Virus record (IMG/VR): IMGVR_UViG_3300037427_002690
Coordinates: 1-37,716 of that record
DNA from: a virus
DNA: 37,716 nucleotides
Reading direction: 5' to 3' (one strand)
Below the pieces are notes generated by a model. The model did not search any database. It was not told the DNA's origin and worked only from the letters and a program-made list of their open reading frames with translations. Shown here one piece after another: positions 30,106-37,716 of the stretch. Position numbers and translations under genes: made by a program. How positions within the stretch are numbered: the stretch's first letter is position 1; each line of letters opens with the position of its first letter.

Positions 30106-31377
30106 TCAAAGAGTTTTACTGTTGTATTTATTTATGAATTCACGAATATTTGTCTTAGGACCTTTGTATGCCTTACCACCAGGTTGAAGATTTCTCTTCT
30201 CTCCCTTATCAAAACCAGGAGTCATCTTGGCAGCATACTTGAAGTAACCGGTAGTTCCGACACGGGTATCTGGTTTCTTCTCCTCATATTCACGGAGATC
30301 ACTGATCCAGGACTTAAACATAATATCATCTTCTGTTACACAAATCAGATAATTGGTCCCTCTACGAACAATCTTACCGACAAATCCTGTGTTCAGATTC
30401 TCCACCAACTGATTAATCTTAAAGATTTTACCAGTCACATAATTCTCTCTCAAATTCTTCCAATCAAACTTAGGAGCAATTTCCCACAAACTCCAAGATT
30501 CAGTCTGAACTTTCATTGCCTTACGAACAGTAGTCATCATAGTTTTCACAGCACTATCATCCAAGATATCAGGAACACCCTTTCTGAAAGCTTCAAAATC
30601 ATTCTCAGTTGCAGCCTTTCTCATCTTAGAAGCAGACATTCCAGCAACTCCTTCATTATCTTCATCTCTTTCACCAGCAGAGATAGTTTCAATCTCTTCA
30701 AAATCATAGAGATCACCATTGTATTTCTGAGCCAGATTATCAAACTCAGAAACACGGTCAGATCCTACAACGATCTTGACATTTGAAAATCCATCACTAT
30801 TTGCCAACTTCAGAGCATCAAAAATAGTCTTGACACTTTCATCATTAATGATACTGTCAGCATGATCTGGGAACATCTTCTTCATCAGTTCCGTCTTTTG
30901 ATCAGTCTCCAGAGGATTCTTCTTAGGATCAACTGACCTTGAGGGATAGATTCTCATATCATCACCACCTGCAACTTGTGCAGCACCATCAAGAAGTTTT
31001 TCATGACCAATAGTTGGTGGATTAAATCTACCAAACACTAAGGTTACAGTCTCTCCTTCATTATTTCCTTTACTTTCACCACCTTCCTTATCATCACCAC
31101 CACTACTTCTCTTTGTAGTAGGTTCTTCCTCAGCAGAAACCCTCTTCTGTTGAGGAACTTCTATTCTTTGTTGAGTGGGTTGCTGACCACCACCAGTAGT
31201 AGGTGCAGAAGTTCCTCTATCAGAGAACTTAAGGTTACCACCAACTGTTCTCGCAACAATCTTACCTGCTCTATCTTTCCATCCACCACTACCATCACTG
31301 ACTAAACCAAGTTTCTTGGCCTTCTCAGATACAGGTGTACTTCTTGCTTCTGTAATAAATTTAAAGAAACTTTTCAT
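30106..31377 (-). CDS. HIGH-superfamily nucleotidyltransferase with T4 internal-protein-type N-terminus
   Basis: 423 residues. N-terminus MKSFFKFITEARSTPV resembles the T4 IPI/IPII/IPIII capsid-targeting peptide (MKTYQEFIAEA), with a gp21-type cleavage site I-T-E before Ala11. A Gly/Trp module follows (EKAKKLGLVSDGSGGWKDRA), then a disordered Gln/Thr/Gly linker (about 55-108). The catalytic domain spans about 110-290: FGRFNPPTIGH (115-125), VVGSDR (203-208) and SASKMR (248-253), the NMN/FMN-type adenylyltransferase core. C-terminal 130 residues are unrecognised. A GATAAATA late box lies 23 bases upstream. Late-expressed, possibly packaged, enzyme. Confidence 0.8.
   Translation of the reverse strand: MKSFFKFITEARSTPVSEKAKKLGLVSDGSGGWKDRAGKIVARTVGGNLKFSDRGTSAPTTGGGQQPTQQRIEVPQQKRVSAEEEPTTKRSSGGDDKEGGESKGNNEGETVTLVFGRFNPPTIGHEKLLDGAAQVAGGDDMRIYPSRSVDPKKNPLETDQKTELMKKMFPDHADSIINDESVKTIFDALKLANSDGFSNVKIVVGSDRVSEFDNLAQKYNGDLYDFEEIETISAGERDEDNEGVAGMSASKMRKAATENDFEAFRKGVPDILDDSAVKTMMTTVRKAMKVQTESWSLWEIAPKFDWKNLRENYVTGKIFKINQLVENLNTGFVGKIVRRGTNYLICVTEDDIMFKSWISDLREYEEKKPDTRVGTTGYFKYAAKMTPGFDKGEKRNLQPGGKAYKGPKTNIREFINKYNSKTL
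30129..30136 (-). promoter_or_regulatory. T4-late-like box CATAAATA
   Basis: CATAAATAAATA on the minus strand inside the 3' end of the nucleotidyltransferase gene, 29 bases before ATG 30100. Confidence 0.5.
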
Positions 31378-31399
31378 CTTTTATCAGATTCCATAGAAG

Positions 31400-31407
31400 T
31401 ATTTATC
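31400..31407 (-). promoter_or_regulatory. T4-late-like box GATAAATA
   Basis: GATAAATA, 23 bases before ATG 31377, at the 3' end of the 82-residue gene's downstream gap. Confidence 0.4.
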
Positions 31408-31408
31408 A

Positions 31409-31657
31409 TCAGATCATTACATCCTTCAGGGATCTCTTCAATGATTCTATCATATCTTTACCCTTTTCACCTTTATCTGATTCCTTTTTCTCTTCAACCT
31501 TTTCTTTGATGAAAGTGAATAACATATCTTCATCCATCTCAAACTGTTCAACATACATCATAATATCATCCAGTGCCAGACCAACATCATCGGCATCAAT
31601 CACTAATGTGTCGTAGATGTTTTGCAAAATTGAAGGGAGTTCGTCGATGTCAATCAT
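31409..31657 (-). CDS. 82-residue acidic phage protein
   Basis: Acidic helical protein (MIDIDELPSILQNIYDTLVI, DDVGLALDDIMMYVEQFEMD) with a Lys/Glu tail EKKESDKGEKGKD. Overlaps the HNH gene by ATGA, so both are co-translated. An acidic chaperone or scaffold-like partner is conceivable; no family recognised. Confidence 0.7.
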   Translation of the reverse strand: MIDIDELPSILQNIYDTLVIDADDVGLALDDIMMYVEQFEMDEDMLFTFIKEKVEEKKESDKGEKGKDMIESLKRSLKDVMI

Positions 31658-34278
31658 TGTGTAAGTCCTCTATCGATGTTTTCTAAAGCGCTAGTTAATG
31701 CAACAAGTTTTTTTCTTTGGCCAGCTTTAAGACTATCAGGATTTTCAATCTGTTCTGGAGTCAAACCACTTGTTCTTGAATATGCATCAACCATCATCTT
31801 ACGAAGAGTCTTTACATGTTCTTTGGCCTTGGGTGTGAGAGGAGTTTTTTGCCAGGCAGGTGAGAAGGCATCTTTGCTCTTTGAGATGGATGATGAGTCC
31901 AGTGTCATCATACCCATTATACCCTTTAATGCGTCATCGTCAAGGGTGTTTTTGACAGAGGGGGTCATTCTTGTATCATATTTTCTGTCTGGACTGAGAG
32001 GAGAATTACCATCTCCTATCAAATAACCAATAGAATCAACTGTAGAAGCCAAATAGTTCTCATAGGCCTCGGGACTATCTTTATTATCAATGAAATTATT
32101 TCTAGCATTCTTAAGTTTTTGATGATTTTTATTAACTTCTTTAAGAATACTTTTTCTCTCTTCTAGGTCAAAACTATCGTCAGACATGATAGTGTTTTGC
32201 ATATTGGTAAGGTTACCAGAAGAAGATTGAGTTCCACCTCTTCCTCTTTCCAGTTCTCCTGCTTTATTGATAACAGTTCTACCACCAACATCATAGTTAT
32301 TAATACTGTTTCTACCCATATATTCAAACATCTTGGACTTATCTACACTAAGATTTTTTTGCATAACATCAAAGATACCATTCATTTGATCACCGGTCAT
32401 GTCTGTAACCAAAGAGTTTTCATCTAACCCATTCTTATCAAGGTACTCCTTCAGTTCTTCTTGATACTTTTTGAAGTCTTCTGGTTTGACCTTAAGTGGT
32501 GCCGCAGCTTTCTTACCTAGATTACTATCAAGAGTTTTATTAACATGAGACATCAAGTCATCACCTAACAATACAGAAGCTGCACCACCAATATTAGTTG
32601 CAAGATAATCATTGAATTTTGATGACCTATATGCCCTCTCCATTTTATCCCTAGTCTTTGGATTACTCAAATCGGCCATTACATCATTAGCCTTTTTTGC
32701 AGCTTGTTCAAGGAACTTTTTAAAACTAAGGTCTGCTCTGGGTTCATTCACTCTTCTCAAGAGCATAGAGAAGTTTTCAATCTCATCTTTACCACCAGAT
32801 TTCAATGGGACAATATGTTCTACTTGGAATTCACCAGGTGATCTTCTCCTACCTGCTGCAGCATATGCATCTTTACCATCTTGCATCACCCACATATGTA
32901 ATGCTGCTGATCCTCTAATAGGGTTAGCTGTTCCTTGTCGGTTCTTCACTCTAGGATCATAAAATTTCTTAGGTGATCCACTCTTTGCCAACTCATCTCT
33001 GGCTGGTTTAGGCAGTAAGTTATAAACAGCATCAGTAATTGTAGGTGTGACACATTGCATATTAGATTCAGCATCATTTCTCAAGTTAAATCCTTTGGTT
33101 TGAACACCCGCAGCGTCCATAGTTGAGAGATCATTTCTCTTCTCAATGTGTTTTGCCTCATAGTGTCCCAAGTTACTACCTGTTAATTCACTAGATTCAC
33201 TAGTCTTAAATTTACCTTTACCATCAACAAAATTATTGATTTCTTTGTGAGCATTCTTGAAACAATCCATCTGGGCTTTATCCTTCACATCGATACCGGC
33301 ATCCAAAAGTATTTGACTTACAGATCTCTTGTCTTTCTGTGTGATATTGATCTCCTCTTCGTAGTCTCCATTATTAACGGCTTCCATCAATTGATCAACT
33401 TTCTCTCTATTGTTCGCCGTTGCAAGACTGTTAAGTGCATCAAGACCCTTTCTATTCTCAGAGTCTTTAGAATAGTGGTCAAGGAATTCTTTTTGTGACT
33501 CTCTTCCATCATCAAATCTTTGATCTTCTACATCAGTATTTGAAATATCAGTAACTCTTTGTATAGATTCTTCTGTGGCAATATCTACGTCACCCTGAGT
33601 TATCGATCCATCAAAGTTTTGACCATTTTCTTCAAGATTATCAACTACAACTTTATCAATAGTCCTGAAATCTGATTCTGTCTTCTCTGGTTCACCTGCA
33701 TCTTTTACCAACTTATTATGTTCATCTGCCTTAGCCTGAGCTTCAGCTTCCTGTTCAGATCCTAATTCTGCTGCTGCTTCTGCTTCGGCTTGGGCAGCTA
33801 TTTGTTGTTTTTCTTGATTGTAAATGTCAAGTTCTTGTTGAGCTCTTACCAAGTATTCTTTATGTTGTTCAGGAGTGACAATATCATAAATATCACGCTC
33901 AAGCATCTGGGCAATTACTTCAATATCACCTGATTCAAATGCACTCTCATCAGGACCACCAGGAAGATTCCTGGCATATTGGTCAGCTACAGAAGGCTTC
34001 TGTTGTGGTTGTTCTGGTTTAGGTGCGTCTTTTCTTAAGTCTCTTAGTGTCCTCTTTTCTTTCTGTGCATCTGTTTGAGCACCAGGTGATTTGGCCTTCT
34101 TATCTGGAAGGTCATAATCTACAAAACGATTATTATCAAACTTATATTTCTTTCCCGTCTTTGGATCTAGCCAAACATTATATGACTGGTGTTTATACCC
34201 CAGTTCGTCAGCCTTTTCGGAGGCAGCGGACTCTAGAAGGTTTCTAGAGTCCTTTAGATATTTAAATACATCTTTCAT
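31654..34278 (-). CDS. 874-residue HNH-domain protein with internal-protein-like N-terminus
   Basis: Large late-region protein. N-terminus MKDVFKYLKDSRNLLESAAS parallels the neighbouring nucleotidyltransferase (M-K-x-x-F-K-x-x-x-x-x-R), with a gp21-type L-L-E site near residue 16, then a module ELGYKHQSYNVWLDPKTGKK. An Ala/Glu/Gln coiled coil lies near 156-190. An HNH nuclease core is at about 480-515: EFQVEHIVPLKSGG (His488), IENFSMLL (Asn502) and RRVNEPRADL (Asn511). The rest is unrecognised. AGGAG lies 6 bases before the ATG. A packaged nuclease or an internal head protein would fit; neither is shown. Confidence 0.8.
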   Translation of the reverse strand: MKDVFKYLKDSRNLLESAASEKADELGYKHQSYNVWLDPKTGKKYKFDNNRFVDYDLPDKKAKSPGAQTDAQKEKRTLRDLRKDAPKPEQPQQKPSVADQYARNLPGGPDESAFESGDIEVIAQMLERDIYDIVTPEQHKEYLVRAQQELDIYNQEKQQIAAQAEAEAAAELGSEQEAEAQAKADEHNKLVKDAGEPEKTESDFRTIDKVVVDNLEENGQNFDGSITQGDVDIATEESIQRVTDISNTDVEDQRFDDGRESQKEFLDHYSKDSENRKGLDALNSLATANNREKVDQLMEAVNNGDYEEEINITQKDKRSVSQILLDAGIDVKDKAQMDCFKNAHKEINNFVDGKGKFKTSESSELTGSNLGHYEAKHIEKRNDLSTMDAAGVQTKGFNLRNDAESNMQCVTPTITDAVYNLLPKPARDELAKSGSPKKFYDPRVKNRQGTANPIRGSAALHMWVMQDGKDAYAAAGRRRSPGEFQVEHIVPLKSGGKDEIENFSMLLRRVNEPRADLSFKKFLEQAAKKANDVMADLSNPKTRDKMERAYRSSKFNDYLATNIGGAASVLLGDDLMSHVNKTLDSNLGKKAAAPLKVKPEDFKKYQEELKEYLDKNGLDENSLVTDMTGDQMNGIFDVMQKNLSVDKSKMFEYMGRNSINNYDVGGRTVINKAGELERGRGGTQSSSGNLTNMQNTIMSDDSFDLEERKSILKEVNKNHQKLKNARNNFIDNKDSPEAYENYLASTVDSIGYLIGDGNSPLSPDRKYDTRMTPSVKNTLDDDALKGIMGMMTLDSSSISKSKDAFSPAWQKTPLTPKAKEHVKTLRKMMVDAYSRTSGLTPEQIENPDSLKAGQRKKLVALTSALENIDRGLTQ

Positions 34279-34293
34279 CGGATCTCCTAGATA

Positions 34294-35442
34294 TTAGTCT
34301 ACCCAGGAATTTGCAATATCTTCAAACTTTTTCAATTCAGTTTCAGAGAATGTTGTTCCTTTATGTTGAACTTCATCTGAAATTGCTCCACCAGCGAGAC
34401 CCCCAGCAACAGCACCAAGTGCACTTGCAACTGGACCACCAAATAGTGCTCCACCAACAGCAGCACCAGTACCTGCACCTAATGCCTTCTTGACTTTTCT
34501 ATCTTTCTTACCAGTTACAGCCCCAAGAGTTCCTGCAACTACAGGTGCCACAATTTCGTCAACCTGTTGGACTTCCTCGTTTGCTTTGTTGAGAGTCTTG
34601 ACGATCTTCTTAGAACGATCATATGACTTCTGACGCTTTTCATCAGTAGTAGAAGGACTTACAACCTCACGTCCTAGGTTACCTGCCTTACGGAACATCT
34701 TGTTCTTAGGAAGTTCCTTGTAACCTTCTTCTACTTCTTTCTTGAGCTCAACATGTTCTTTACAATTCTCTTTACCACACTCCTCACACTTACCACCCTT
34801 CTCCTCATACATGGAAGAATAAGCACTACTCCAATCTTGTCTGATTTGAGAGAACTCTTCTAGTTGAGGGCTCTTCATAGTAGTACCCATATTCTCCATA
34901 CCCTTACGGGCCTTCTCGTTATTCTCTTCTATATTCTTTATATTGGTCTCAAGGTAAGAAGAATCTTTTGTTTTCTTCTCAATCAAAGAAAGAATACCCT
35001 CTTTGATTGTCTTTTTCTCTTGAGCAATCAGTGCCTCATGGAGTCTCTTATTTCCAAGATCTTCATTAGAGATGTTGTGAAAATTCTCTTGAACTTTCTT
35101 TGAATGTCTATACGTAGTAAATCTCTCTTCAGTGTGACAATTATAAAAGGCTCTATCAAATGACTCTTTAATATACTCAACTTTACTAGATCTAAGTTCC
35201 GACTGTTCACCATTAAGTGCTTCATTAATAATCTGTTCGACAATTTCTTTCGATTGTTTAACAGTAAGAGTATTAACGAACATCTCTTCAATGATTTCTT
35301 CTGCAACCTCTTGAAGGTCCGCAGAATTCATCTGAGTAAATTCCATATCAGAGATGATATCTCTAGACTCGTTCAATTGATCACTAATTTCAGAACTGTG
35401 TACAGCTGAATAAGCTCTGTACAGATTACTCATATCCGACAT
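34294..35442 (-). CDS. virion-type protein with Cys cluster and glycine-zipper domain
   Basis: 382 residues from ATG 35442, after the CATAAATA box at 35474-35481. N-terminal half is acidic and helical (LQEVAEEIIEEMFVNTLTVK). A Cys motif KCEECGKENCKEH near residue 221 could bind zinc. Near the C-terminus GAGTGAAVGGALFGGPVASA followed by LGAVAGGLAGGAI is a glycine-zipper helix pair as in membrane-inserting or oligomeric proteins. Together: an internal or prohead protein that may interact with membrane on ejection; function unproven. Confidence 0.75.
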   Translation of the reverse strand: MSDMSNLYRAYSAVHSSEISDQLNESRDIISDMEFTQMNSADLQEVAEEIIEEMFVNTLTVKQSKEIVEQIINEALNGEQSELRSSKVEYIKESFDRAFYNCHTEERFTTYRHSKKVQENFHNISNEDLGNKRLHEALIAQEKKTIKEGILSLIEKKTKDSSYLETNIKNIEENNEKARKGMENMGTTMKSPQLEEFSQIRQDWSSAYSSMYEEKGGKCEECGKENCKEHVELKKEVEEGYKELPKNKMFRKAGNLGREVVSPSTTDEKRQKSYDRSKKIVKTLNKANEEVQQVDEIVAPVVAGTLGAVTGKKDRKVKKALGAGTGAAVGGALFGGPVASALGAVAGGLAGGAISDEVQHKGTTFSETELKKFEDIANSWVD

Positions 35443-35473
35443 GGTTTTTAATTCTAACAACTCTTATTAACAT

Positions 35474-35481
35474 TATTTATG
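35474..35481 (-). promoter_or_regulatory. T4-late-like box CATAAATA
   Basis: CATAAATA, 31 bases before ATG 35442, in the short gap after the methyltransferase stop. Confidence 0.55.
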
Positions 35482-35484
35482 ATA

Positions 35485-36603
35485 TTAGACTTTAGAAAGA
35501 ACTTCTTTATAGATGTTTTCTGCGATTGCTTTCATCATCAAAGGCGGAACCATTCTACCCACTCTTTCTGTCTGTTGAGAATGAGAACCAGTCAAAACAA
35601 AGTCATCAGGAAGAGATTGAATACGTTTCAGTTCTGGAACAGACAATACTCTATCCTCGTTCCAATGAATTAAACCACCACTTGCAGTTAGTGTGGGAGA
35701 TGGTTTATAGAATGATGCCCTCTTAGTATTAAAACAATGACCCTTCTCATGATAATTCATACCAGAAAGAATCTTTTTAGGATCCTTAGGCATCTTAGAG
35801 ACAACTTTCTTATAGATACCACTCTTCAACATGTGTTCTGTGAGACCTTTAATGTTCTCAGGATCATTCTCAACACCATCAATAATATCACGAATCGTAG
35901 TATCTTTGGATAATGTAGGTGGAAAAAGAGAGGATACAGTCAATACATTCAGACCAACTAAATCAGAAATATCATCACGAACTGCAATAAAGATAAGTCG
36001 TTCTCTTGCTTGACCAACACCATAGTGAGATGATTTCATCACCTTTGAAGTAACAAGATATCCAATCTCTTCAAAGGCATTGGTAATCATAGCATAATAA
36101 GTCTTAGCCTCACCAATAGTCAGACCCTTGACATTCTCAGCAACGATAACCTTGGGTCTGATTTCATTGGCAACACGAATATATTCAAAGAACAAGTCTT
36201 CAATATTCTCTACCTTCTTACCATCTGAATAAGTCTTAGTCTTACCCCACCCATCAGAATGTTTAGAACCTTCACCACGACACATAGAACCTGCAACAGA
36301 AAATGCAGAACATGGTGGAGAACCATCAAGAATATCTAGTTCTCCTTCTTTAAGGCCGGTGGCTTCCAGGAAGTCTTTACCTGTCAGTTGTTTAATATCA
36401 TCAGGAATAATATGTGTGGATGGATAGTTCTCTGAATATGTCTTTCTTGCTTCTTCCACAAACTCATTGATACAAAGAATCTTACCACCCGCAAGACGAT
36501 AACCAGTGGAAGATCCTCCTCCACCAGCGAACGTAGAAATGACAGTGAACTTTTGTTGAGCTTCACCATCATAGACATTTTGTAATTTGTATGGAAGTTT
36601 CAT
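35485..36603 (-). CDS. DNA cytosine-5 methyltransferase
   Basis: 372 residues with all core motifs in order: I TFAGGGGSSTGY (24-35), IV GSPPCSAFSVAG with catalytic Cys98, VI VIVAENVKGL, VIII QARERLIFIAV, and the C-terminal half with a target-recognition region and motif X (SHSQQTERVGRMVPPLMMKA). Transfers methyl from SAM to cytosine; an accompanying restriction gene is absent in the window, so self-protection or marking of phage DNA is likely. ATGA overlap with the asparagine-synthase-like gene. Confidence 0.94.
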   Translation of the reverse strand: MKLPYKLQNVYDGEAQQKFTVISTFAGGGGSSTGYRLAGGKILCINEFVEEARKTYSENYPSTHIIPDDIKQLTGKDFLEATGLKEGELDILDGSPPCSAFSVAGSMCRGEGSKHSDGWGKTKTYSDGKKVENIEDLFFEYIRVANEIRPKVIVAENVKGLTIGEAKTYYAMITNAFEEIGYLVTSKVMKSSHYGVGQARERLIFIAVRDDISDLVGLNVLTVSSLFPPTLSKDTTIRDIIDGVENDPENIKGLTEHMLKSGIYKKVVSKMPKDPKKILSGMNYHEKGHCFNTKRASFYKPSPTLTASGGLIHWNEDRVLSVPELKRIQSLPDDFVLTGSHSQQTERVGRMVPPLMMKAIAENIYKEVLSKV

Positions 36604-37716
36604 GAGAACTGTTTCTTATAGTGTGTAGTATAATATGTTTTTGGAGAATCTACAATGTCTTCGTAAAGAGATTTGATACCCATACCATCCTGAAATGCTA
36701 CTTTCTTTCTATCAACAATATCATCTGGGAGTTGACCTCTAAAGGCCTCTTGGAGAATTGCTTTAGGTCTAGCCTTACCGTCCCAAACAATATCTTGACT
36801 CAAACCAAGTGCAGTTTCAACTAGTTGAGTGTTTAAGAAAGGTAACCGACACTCAATACCATACCTCATAAAGATTTTATTACATCTTGAGAAGTTCTTA
36901 CGATGTTGTGAACCAAAGAGACCAATTCTATAATTAGTCCAACCCTTATCTTTGATACCGTGGTAACTCATACCATATGATGCCCAGAGTTCATCACTAC
37001 CTTCACCAGACATAATTACTTTAAAACCATCTTCATGGATTCTTTTCGCAAGTTGGATACAAGGATAACCAATTTCCACCTGAGCCTTATGTGACATTTC
37101 AATAGTATTGATGACATCATCGACATCATCGACAGTAGGTGGTTCAACTCTAACTTCTCTAAGTTCAACTCCCAAATATTTAGCAACTTCTCTGGCAGAC
37201 CTTAAATCTTTTGATGTTTCATCATAAACTGCAGTATATGTCACCAAGTTTGGAATATGTTTAGATGCAATAAGTGTAGTAATAGCAGAATCAATACCAC
37301 CAGACAGTAGACATGCTACAGGAACATCCGAAATTGTTCTTTCATAAGATCCTTTACTTATACCAAATTCTATGTGTGTTTTGGATGTACAAAAGTCCCA
37401 GTCAGACGTATCTTCAATATGTTCTTTAATATTATACCAATAACCTTCTTCTACAGAATAATTAGATGTAACTTTGATAAATGATCCAGGTTCCAACATT
37501 TTAATGGTCTGACCATTCTCATCCATGACAAGAAGTCCTTTGATTTCTGAACAAAAAGAGAATGATGGAAATATACCTGTAAGTAGAGAATAATGAAGAG
37601 GAACTTCTCCATGGCGATCTCTCACAATGGTGATAGAACCATCACCCTGAGTAAATGCTATTGCAAACATTCCCTCAACTTTATTCAACCCCTCAATACC
37701 ATATCGATGCAATATA
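36600..37716 (-). CDS. asparagine synthase-type amidotransferase, N-terminus cut by window edge
   Basis: The frame is open to the right edge; the apparent TTG start at 37712 is an artefact because the visible N-terminus is already inside the glutaminase domain (YGIEGLNKVEGMFAIAFTQG). The ATP-pyrophosphatase P-loop is ACLLSGGIDSAIT, followed by MSGEGSDELWASYG. Glutamine-dependent asparagine synthases amidate Asp; relatives amidate other carboxylates, including sugars and modified nucleobases. The synthetase domain (about 240 residues) is short compared with AsnB (about 350). Confidence 0.88.
   Translation of the reverse strand, partial: ILHRYGIEGLNKVEGMFAIAFTQGDGSITIVRDRHGEVPLHYSLLTGIFPSFSFCSEIKGLLVMDENGQTIKMLEPGSFIKVTSNYSVEEGYWYNIKEHIEDTSDWDFCTSKTHIEFGISKGSYERTISDVPVACLLSGGIDSAITTLIASKHIPNLVTYTAVYDETSKDLRSAREVAKYLGVELREVRVEPPTVDDVDDVINTIEMSHKAQVEIGYPCIQLAKRIHEDGFKVIMSGEGSDELWASYGMSYHGIKDKGWTNYRIGLFGSQHRKNFSRCNKIFMRYGIECRLPFLNTQLVETALGLSQDIVWDGKARPKAILQEAFRGQLPDDIVDRKKVAFQDGMGIKSLYEDIVDSPKTYYTTHYKKQFS

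Noticed and set aside
30184-30786. 200-codon plus-strand frame
   Set aside because: Antisense to the nucleotidyltransferase gene; Ser/Ile/Leu-rich shadow composition; all accepted genes are on the minus strand.
1-37716. CRISPR array, insertion sequence, integrase or attachment site
   Set aside because: No regularly spaced repeats, transposase or integrase motif was found; the tRNAs look like phage-carried tRNAs, not integration targets.

Overview
The window is a segment of an AT-rich T4-like cyanophage (marine Synechococcus/Prochlorococcus myovirus) genome. Every gene I can support lies on the minus strand, so transcription runs from high to low coordinates. The assignment rests on gene content that is diagnostic in combination: T4-type replication genes (gp61-like primase, class Ia nrdA/nrdB), photosynthesis and phosphate auxiliary genes (plastocyanin, ferredoxin, high-light-inducible protein, pstS), two tRNAs, 2OG-Fe(II) oxygenase, GIY-YIG endonuclease, many tiny overlapping genes, and two promoter classes: host-like TTGACA-17-TATAAT and T4-late-like TATAAATA.

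Layout in transcription order. (1) 37716-35485: an asparagine-synthase-type gene cut by the right edge, then a C5 cytosine DNA methyltransferase. (2) 35442-28305: a late-promoter-rich block of virion-type and unknown proteins, including a HIGH-superfamily nucleotidyltransferase and an 874-residue HNH protein whose N-termini resemble the capsid-targeting peptide of T4 internal proteins. (3) 28298-22258: small proteins, primase, nrdA, nrdB and a GIY-YIG endonuclease. (4) 22242-17580: secreted lysozyme-like protein, secreted HEGWH metallopeptidase, 2OG oxygenase, tRNA-Arg, zinc-ribbon and membrane proteins, a Phd-like/ParB-like pair, tRNA-Met/Ile2, a mannose-6-phosphate isomerase-type cupin and small unknowns. 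(5) 17255-4873: a 12.4 kb, tightly overlapping operon of 15 genes for nucleotide-sugar synthesis and glycan assembly (GDP-mannose 3,5-epimerase, RmlB-like dehydratase, E1-type Fe-S/PMP 3-dehydratase, NDP-sugar reductase/epimerase, sugar O-methyltransferase, two GT11-like, GT17, GT25, GT2-type and other transferases). (6) 4731-425: a small signal-peptide beta-barrel protein, PstS lipoprotein, Hli, ferredoxin followed by a chain of tiny overlapping genes, a two-TM protein and plastocyanin; the left edge cuts a small membrane protein.

How it fits together: short host-like promoters drive hli, petF, the beta-barrel gene and the 71-residue gene at 18532, which suits early support of photosynthesis and phosphate uptake; nrdAB and primase feed DNA synthesis; late boxes precede virion genes; the sugar island would build a specific deoxy/methylated glycan for the virion or host surface. 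The most notable points are the candidate capsid-packaged enzymes, the overlapping early/late promoter at 4843-4876, the palindrome inside the 18555-18583 promoter, the E1-type dehydratase lacking its E3 reductase here, and micro-genes of 23 and 51 codons. All family names come from reading motifs by eye; no search was run.
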